A stretch of 64,000 nucleotides of DNA, from NCBI RefSeq assembly GCF_000264995.1, contig NW_006767435.1, positions 927,523-991,522 on the forward strand, written 5' to 3'. The position numbers and the translations under genes are program-made. The notes beneath the pieces are model-generated. The model did no database searches. It was not told the origin of the DNA and was given only the letters and a program-made list of their open reading frames with translations. This document shows positions 58,222 through 64,000 of the stretch, piece after piece (the stretch's first letter is position 1; every line of letters begins with the position of its first letter). Origin of the DNA: Punctularia strigosozonata HHB-11173 SS5. Lineage: Eukaryota > Basidiomycota > Agaricomycetes > Corticiales > Punctulariaceae.

Positions 58222-59544
58222 ATGACTTCGTACTCGCCATCCGAGAAGGACGCGCTGCTCGCGCCTAAAGCGCCCCCGAACTGGAAGAAGAAGTACACGC
58301 TCGTCATCCATGGCGGCGCAGGGACGATGTCGCGCGAGAGCGCGACGCCCGAGCGACAGGCGCTCTACAGGGCCGCTCTCAAGAAGGCGCTGCGGTCGGG
58401 ATACGACGTCCTGCGCGATGGCGGCGAGGCGATGGACGCCGTCGTCGCGGCCGTAACGGTCATGGAAGGTACACAGTATACGGTGCGCGGTCGTAACGGC
58501 ATTTAACCGAGACACCATCTCCGCGACAGATTGCCCGCTCTTCAACGCGGCCCACGGCGCCGTCTTCAACGTGGCGGGCAAGAACGAGCTCGAGGCGTCG
58601 CTGATGCTCTCCACGCCGCCCTCCTCCGAATCGCATCCCGCCGTCCCGGCCTCCCGCCGCGGCGCGTCCGCAACGCTCCTCACCCGCGCGCGCAACCCGT
58701 CGCAGCTCGTGCGCGCGCTCTACCTCGCGCCGGCCGACGCCGTGCACCCCTTCCTCTCCGCGTCCACCGCGGAGGACATCGGCGCGCGCCACGGCGCGAC
58801 GCTCGTCGACCCGAGCTACTTCTGGACGAAGAACCGGTGGCTCGAGCACCGCCGCGGGCTCGGGCTCCCGGACGAGCCGTTCCCGCCCCACTCTCCCTCG
58901 AGCTCCTCCCCCGTCCCGGATAAGGAGAAGGAGCAGGAGAAGGGCGAGTGGGATGTAGAAGAGGAGCTCGAGCTGAACCTCGATGTCATGCCCACGGGGA
59001 CCGTCGGCGCGGTCGCGCTCGACGTACGCGGGTGCATCGCCGCGTGCACGTCCACCGGCGGGCGCACGAACAAGCTCGTCGGCCGCATCGGCGACACGCC
59101 GCACAAGGGTTCCGGGTACTGGGCCGAAGAGTGGAAGGTGAAGGGTTGGATCCGCAAGAAGCTGCGCAAGATCCACGGGAAGAGCTCCAAGAAGGCCGTG
59201 GGCGTCTCGGGCACCGGCGACGGAGACGTAAGGCATCGTTTCTTGTCCTCTTAGCGTGGCCGGAAACGAGCCGCTCATTCGTTCCCTTGCAACAGTACTT
59301 CATTCGTCAGGCGACGGCGTCGACGATAGCGCGCCGGATGCAATTCCTCAACGAATCAGTGGACAAGGCTGCTCGTCACGCTGTGGAAGACCTCAGAAAA
59401 GACGGCGGCATCGGTGGCGTCATCGCATTGGATGAAGAAGGCAACGTCGCCATGCCACTCAACTGCTCAGGCATGTACCGCGGCATCATTCGCGAAGATG
59501 GAGTACCGAAGGCGGCCATCTTCGACGACGAAGAGCTTTCGTAG
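58222..59544 (+). CDS. Asparaginase/threonine aspartase (Ntn-hydrolase, Asparaginase_2)
   Basis: The family cleaves itself and then uses the new N-terminal Thr to hydrolyse asparagine, isoaspartyl peptides or, in taspase 1, protein substrates. Three exons (58222-58468, 58530-59227, 59296-59544) close exactly to 397 residues. VIHGGAGTMSRE and the block GGEAMDAVVAAVTVMEDCPL then FNAAHGAVFN are the alpha-chain signatures. MPTGTVGAVALD holds the catalytic Thr of the autocleavage site. STGGRTNKLVGRIGDTPHKG followed by SGYWAE is the beta-chain substrate pocket. A loop rich in Ser/Glu/Lys before the Thr is an insertion. The gap and C-terminus resemble taspase 1 more than plain asparaginase, but the substrate is inference. 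Confidence 0.9.
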
Positions 59545-59674
59545 ATCGAATCGGCGCCGTGCTGTGGAATAGTCATGTGCAGGAAAAGATGTTATACAGC
59601 CATTACAAGAGCATACATACGTCCTTGCATTCGTGGGCGAGAACAGGAAAGCAAAAGAAGAGACCACTGGGTAT

Positions 59675-61510
59675 CTACGTGCCCGCGTTTTTGACAGCTG
59701 CTTTGAGCCTCTGTCGTAGCCTGCTGGCCGAGTCGTTTTCGCCCTCCTTGTCTTTCGGTGACGGAATCACCGTCACGTTTTCGCCCTGCCCTGCCGTGGC
59801 GGTCGTCGGAGAAGCAGTTACAGCCGAGCTACCTGCGAGCGCGGAAGGATTTGACGTGGCCAGCTGCGTCAGAAGGCGGGTAGGAGAGGGTGGCGCTTGA
59901 GGTTTTTGGGGTGCGAGTGCAGGCGCCCTTGACGAGACCTCGTCGTCCACGACCTCGATTTCTTCGCGGAGGACGGCGATGCGCGTCCACCGTCTGTACC
60001 GCGTATACTGTATACGATGCAGCGGTCAGTCCTAGAGCTCGTCATCCAGGTGGTCGTGTCGGTCACCTTGCCTAAACCACCCTTCGGGCTCGCTCCTTCC
60101 CACTTATTATCCCCATACACCCACCCGTCCGGGTCCGTCACCGGATCCTCGCCGTCCATATCCCCACTCCCGTCCTTATGTCCCTGCCCCTCCTTCTCCC
60201 TCGCCTCCCTCTCCGCGTCTTCCTTCTCCTTTTCCTTGATCTCCCCCAGCGGCACGTCCTTGTCTGCGCTCGCGCTGCGGATATGCCCGCTCGCCCACCC
60301 GGCGCTGACCTTGCTCGCCGCCCTCGCGAGCGCCGTCTTGCCCGCGCTTCCGGGCGCCGTCGGCGACATGCTCTCGTCCGGCGGGTGCCTTTCGACGCGC
60401 GCCGTCCTGCCCGCCGCCGGGTCCGTCTTCACGCACAGCCGCCACTCCGGCTCCTCCCACGTCCAGAACGCGGTGCGCTTCAGCCTCTTGCGCGGGCCAC
60501 CTGCTTGATTCTCCTTGCCTTTGCCTTTGCCTTTGCCTTTGCCGCTGCTAAAGGAGGAGGAGGAGGGGAAGGGGAGGGGCATGTAGACCGTCGTGGGCGC
60601 GGGGAGCGAGAACGCGGCGGGCGGGGTGACGGGGGCGAGAGCCGGCGGAGCTGAGCACCACGACGGGCGCTCGCCGGGGAGCAGCGCGGCCGTCCAGTCG
60701 AGGCCCATCCACCACCGCTGGTTCTCGTACACGGTGAACAGGAACCGCACGCTGTCGCCCTCCTTCTTCTGCGGGCCGCCCTGCGAGAGCGCGGACAGGG
60801 ACCGCGTTTGGGGCGAGAGGATATGTGGGGGGAGGGGTTCTCCGGAGAGGAGGGACCAGAGCTTGTAGCAGGTCCAGCGGAGGTACGCGCTCCGCCAGAG
60901 CGTGTGGCGGAGACGGTGCGCCCAGGGGGCGCGCCAGGTGAGGACGATCGTGCCGGAGATGCCGACGAGGACGCGAAGGCGGACGAAGTATGTGAGGACG
61001 AGCCAGGGGAGAGACAGAATCAAGGCGGCGCGGAATGATTTGGATAGAGGGGTCGGTTGGGTGGTCGACGGGGTGGGAGATGGTGAGGGTATGTAGGCGT
61101 AGATGGCAGCCAGGTCGGCGACGATCGCCTGCAACGTCTGCTCGGATGCAACAGGTGCCACGGTTTCATGTCGTGGTCGCCATCGTCTGAGCGCGACGAC
61201 GGTGCACAACGCCAACGGGAGTAAATATCTGCGATTTCCGGGTCAGGTCGAGGGGGACCCATAAACAGACTGATTCTTACCTTATTATTGGGATCGACAG
61301 CAAGCATACGCCCCACCACCCAAAAACAAGCAGCCAGCTCTGGTCCCATGTCGTCCTCCAGCTTACGAGCTCGGCGCCGTACCGCACCCGCGCGATCCAG
61401 GGACTGAGACCGACCAATACGGTCGTGAGCGGCGCCGGAACCGTGCTCACGAAGTCCAGCAACGTTGGGGGCGACGAGTGCGCTCCGGGGGACACGCTGA
61501 GCGCTGCCAT
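59675..61510 (-). CDS. DysF-domain peroxin of the Pex23/Pex30 family
   Basis: These ER/peroxisome membrane proteins control peroxisome number and contact sites. Three exons (61281-61510, 60067-61228, 59675-60007) close exactly to 574 residues. N-terminal membrane helices form a reticulon-like region (LLVFGWWGVCLLSIPIIRYL, ALILSLPWLVLTYFVRLRVL). The DysF halves follow: RFLFTVYENQRWWMGLDW and WTWEEPEWRL, then DPDGWVYGDNKWEGASPKGG and RRRWTRIAVLREEIEV. Between them lie a (KG)n run and a long charged insertion. The C-terminus is disordered. The 3' end is 130 bp from the converging asparaginase gene. Confidence 0.87.
60514..60546 (-). repeat. Hexamer repeat encoding (Lys-Gly)n
   Basis: Five CCTTTG-type hexamers encode GKGKGKGKGK in the peroxin, at the edge of its inter-DysF insertion. 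Confidence 0.85.
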
Positions 61511-61700
61511 CGCCGTCGTCGATGGAAAGGAAAGAGGCTCAAGATGGTCGACCGAGGCGAAGGCGCATGACGATTCGCCTGCGGGCGCGCGACTTCGTCA
61601 CCTCGGCTGGCAGCGCGTTCATTTTCACGTGTACGCATGTCGCCGCAGAAGACCGGCTGGTCATGCACGGCCAGACGATCGCGTTTGCTGCTACACCTTA

Positions 61701-63077
61701 ATGGAGACGTTCGCGAAGTCTATCAAGTTCTTCGACAGCGTATCGCAGTTATTGCATGCATTGAAAGATGCGGTAGAAGGCGCGCTCGATTGATCCTGGT
61801 TGCCTTTCGTCTCTGACTGACACGACGTCTGCACTGCCGTTAATGTAGGACATCAAGCACTCTGGTTCTCCGGATCACTTCACAGGGACATTAGCCCAAG
61901 CAATATCCTCATCGTGGAAGACGACCCGAGCGAAGAAGGCGCAGGCTTCCTCATCGACCTCGAACATGGCAAGATCCTCGACGACTTCGCGCCGCTGCCT
62001 TCGCCTTGCAAAACCCAGCGAGAGTGCCTGAGGCTGATGGATTGGTATGATGACGATCCGGACGTGAAAATTTCGTTCGAGCAGACCGAAGATTTGCTCA
62101 GTCGATATCAGGACCGTCACACAGCGTCCCTTCACATTGAGATGGCCCACATAAGAGGCCTGAGCGCGGTAATGACGAAAGGGATTGCACGTCTAGCATT
62201 CACTGACAGACTACCAACAGATCCGTAAGGACTTCATTACACCGAAAGTGAGCTCGCCTCGTTTGTCTATGTGATTCGTGGGTTGACGTCCTCATGCTAG
62301 CAACAATACTTCAATGTCGGGAATACGGTAGCAGCCAGCAAATCACGGACGGTCTGTCGGATGGTAGTGGATCGTATCCCTTCTAATGCGCACACATAGG
62401 GTACGAAGGCTTTCATGAGTGGCGAGCTTCTGTCGCAACATCCGTACGCACACAGTACACATAACCGTCCCGGATGCGGCGCCCACGACGTCCTTCACGA
62501 TGTGGAATCTTTCTTCTGGGTTCTCGTCTACCTCGTCATTACTCGAGAAGGTCACGGAGGACATCGTCGCCCTGAATTACTCACAAGTACTCCCTCTGTG
62601 GAAGAGGAGACCATCCAGAACGTGACATACTGCCTGTTTGACGCTGCCGACGAGCTCACTCTGTGCGACAACAAGAACGAGTTGTTCTTGCAGCCCGAGG
62701 ATTTCAAGATCCATATCCTCCCGATGTTGAACCCGAGGCTAGAGTCGAAGGACGTCCTGGCTGAATTGGTTGAGAACTGGTGGAAACTCCTCGTCCTCAC
62801 ATATTTAACGTACGATCTTTACACTCCCGGTGTCATTCACGATCAGGTTTTGGCCCTTCTCCGTACTGTGATCGACAAGATCGCTGCAGTGCCTGGAGGG
62901 TGTGGTCCTCGCTACCCGCAGACAGAAACGACAACATGGGAGTCCAGCCCAAGCAAGCGTGTCAACGATAGTCCGGCCAAGCCTGCCACATCCGAACCTC
63001 GACGCGAAGAGTCCCCGAGCCCCGCTCGCAAGAGGACGAAGATGGGCCAGAGCTCCTCGCCTTCTTTGATGGGTTGA
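61701..63077 (+). CDS. FunK1-type protein kinase, N-lobe missing
   Basis: FunK1 is a large fungal kinase family expanded in mushrooms. The C-lobe is clear: FFDSVSQLLHALKDAVEG, HRDISPSNILI as the catalytic loop, and LIDLEHGK in place of the usual IDFD(L). Farther on are GTKAFMSGELLSQHP and the family block LHDVESFFWVLVYL. A basic, Pro/Ser-rich tail ends at 63077. The expected N-lobe, with its glycine-rich loop and lysine, is not found; the upstream sequence is taken by the divergent peroxin gene, whose start is 61510. The join before HQALWF needs a GC-AG intron (AG|GCGCGC) or a change there. I judge it truncated and probably inactive, though a diverged N-lobe cannot be excluded. Confidence 0.6.
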
Positions 63078-64000
63078 TGACTTTTTGTGCGTGTTCGTCG
63101 CCCTTCGGTGAACGTCCAGTCTAACGGAGCCTTGGATAGAGTGCCCTGGACCGTTTTGAGCGCGGCACCCTACCTCGCGCGTGCTCTGCAATGCCCACAT
63201 CTCTCGCGTTTCGCTCACTCTTTTTGCTCTCGTGCTTTCGCTACCTCGTGAATCCGCCTCCGGATGGCCATACATTCCCTGCGGGGGCTTCCATGACGCG
63301 GACCTGGCGCACACTCGCGCATGTACTTTATCGAATATCGATGATACCTCGTTGTCTGCTGAAGCACCGATGTCATTTCATAACGTGATGTCGGAACGTT
63401 ATCCGTGTTTTGTCGGTTACTCCAGTTGATGTTAAGATTGATTCCATGTAACGTCGTTAGTGTCTGATTCTACAAGGCTTTAGCCATTGTTCCGTTTGTG
63501 CTTGCCACTCCGCGTTCTCCACGTGGCCTTGCCCCCCTTGTGCTTCGACACCGAGTCTCAGACACAGGACAGTATCGCTCGACGCGGCGGCGACACACCC
63601 CATACATTGGACCAGCACTCCCAAGAACGGCGCTCCAACGTTGGACTATATGAAGACCGTATACATAATAGCTGCTGCATGAACTCCTGGATAATTACTG
63701 CTCACCTGACGAACACATCCCAATGTACGAACTGATGGCGACGCAAGGCTTTGCTATCCAGAGATTCGGGAATGTTCCTCGGCTCTTGGACGGGATACGC
63801 GATGCTATAAGAGGTGAGAAACCCTTCGGTAAGCATGCACCTGAGCAGTGAACGATGGTCTCCAGCCTTCAGGCAATAGTTGACATCGGCGCTATGAATG
63901 TACAAACCAACGTCAGTCTCACGCTCCTGGACGACGAATCATACCTGCTCTCACCACTGTCAACGGTATGCTAAAGTTGTATATGACCCACTGAGAGCTG
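63078..64000. other. Downstream region, no supported gene
   Basis: Short frames only. A minus-strand frame at 63702-63905 (ALRRHQFVHWDVFVR before a GTGAGC donor) has coding-like character and could be an exon of a gene reaching past the edge of the window. No motif supports an assignment. Confidence 0.35.

Noticed and set aside
1-64000. Search for CRISPR arrays, bacterial operons, LTR-type elements or a toxin cluster
   Set aside because: The genes are intron-rich fungal genes. I saw no evenly spaced repeats, long terminal repeats, polymerase motifs or secondary-metabolite backbone enzymes.

Overview
The window reads as nuclear DNA of a mushroom-forming basidiomycete (Agaricomycetes). It is GC-rich and gene-dense, genes lie on both strands, and nearly every gene is cut by GT-AG introns of about 50-60 nt. 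Several families typical of Agaricomycetes are present: FunK1 kinase, a DUF6533 membrane protein, CON-6 proteins, a basidiomycete F-box-like family and a giant DUF3712/Tag1-like membrane protein. No retrovirus-like, Polinton-like or other capsid-bearing element was recognised. The only clear mobile element is a 215-bp MITE with perfect 30-bp inverted ends.

Layout. 0-2.5 kb: MITE, a decayed tRNA-Ser-like sequence, and an alpha/beta-hydrolase relic with its tail duplicated. 2.5-7.4 kb: three genes on the minus strand, namely a secreted GH28 pectinase, a GSK3-like kinase and a Ctr copper transporter. 7.7-16.6 kb: housekeeping block with Vps53 (GARP tether), an MBIP homologue, the RNase P subunit Rpp21/Rpr2 and an Mg-chelatase-like AAA protein. 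17.5-24.3 kb: single-pass membrane protein, F-box-like protein and ZCCHC9-type zinc-knuckle protein. 24.3-26.4 kb: no supportable gene. 26.5-29.2 kb: short-chain dehydrogenase and an unrecognised gene. 30.2-38.8 kb: class IV (Chs3-type) chitin synthase, a CDKN3-like phosphatase and a disordered nuclear-looking protein. 38.8-41.1 kb: no supportable gene. 41.1-51.1 kb: one very large gene built of three similar modules. 51.9-53.4 kb: two CON-6 genes, head to head. 53.7-63.1 kb: DUF6533 protein, dynamitin, tRNA-Ser(GCU) with an intron, asparaginase/threonine aspartase, a DysF peroxin and an N-terminally truncated FunK1 kinase. The last 0.9 kb has no supported gene.

The genes do not form one pathway. 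Most are independent housekeeping or lineage-specific genes, arranged in divergent pairs sharing short promoters (Ctr/Vps53, MBIP/Rpp21, Chs/CDKN3-like, CON-6/CON-6) and tight convergent pairs. Exon boundaries were worked out by hand. Where the spliced frame closes exactly, the protein length is given; elsewhere the structure is approximate. The least explained items are the triplicated Tag1-like giant, the fungal MBIP homologue and the coordinately placed CON-6 pair.
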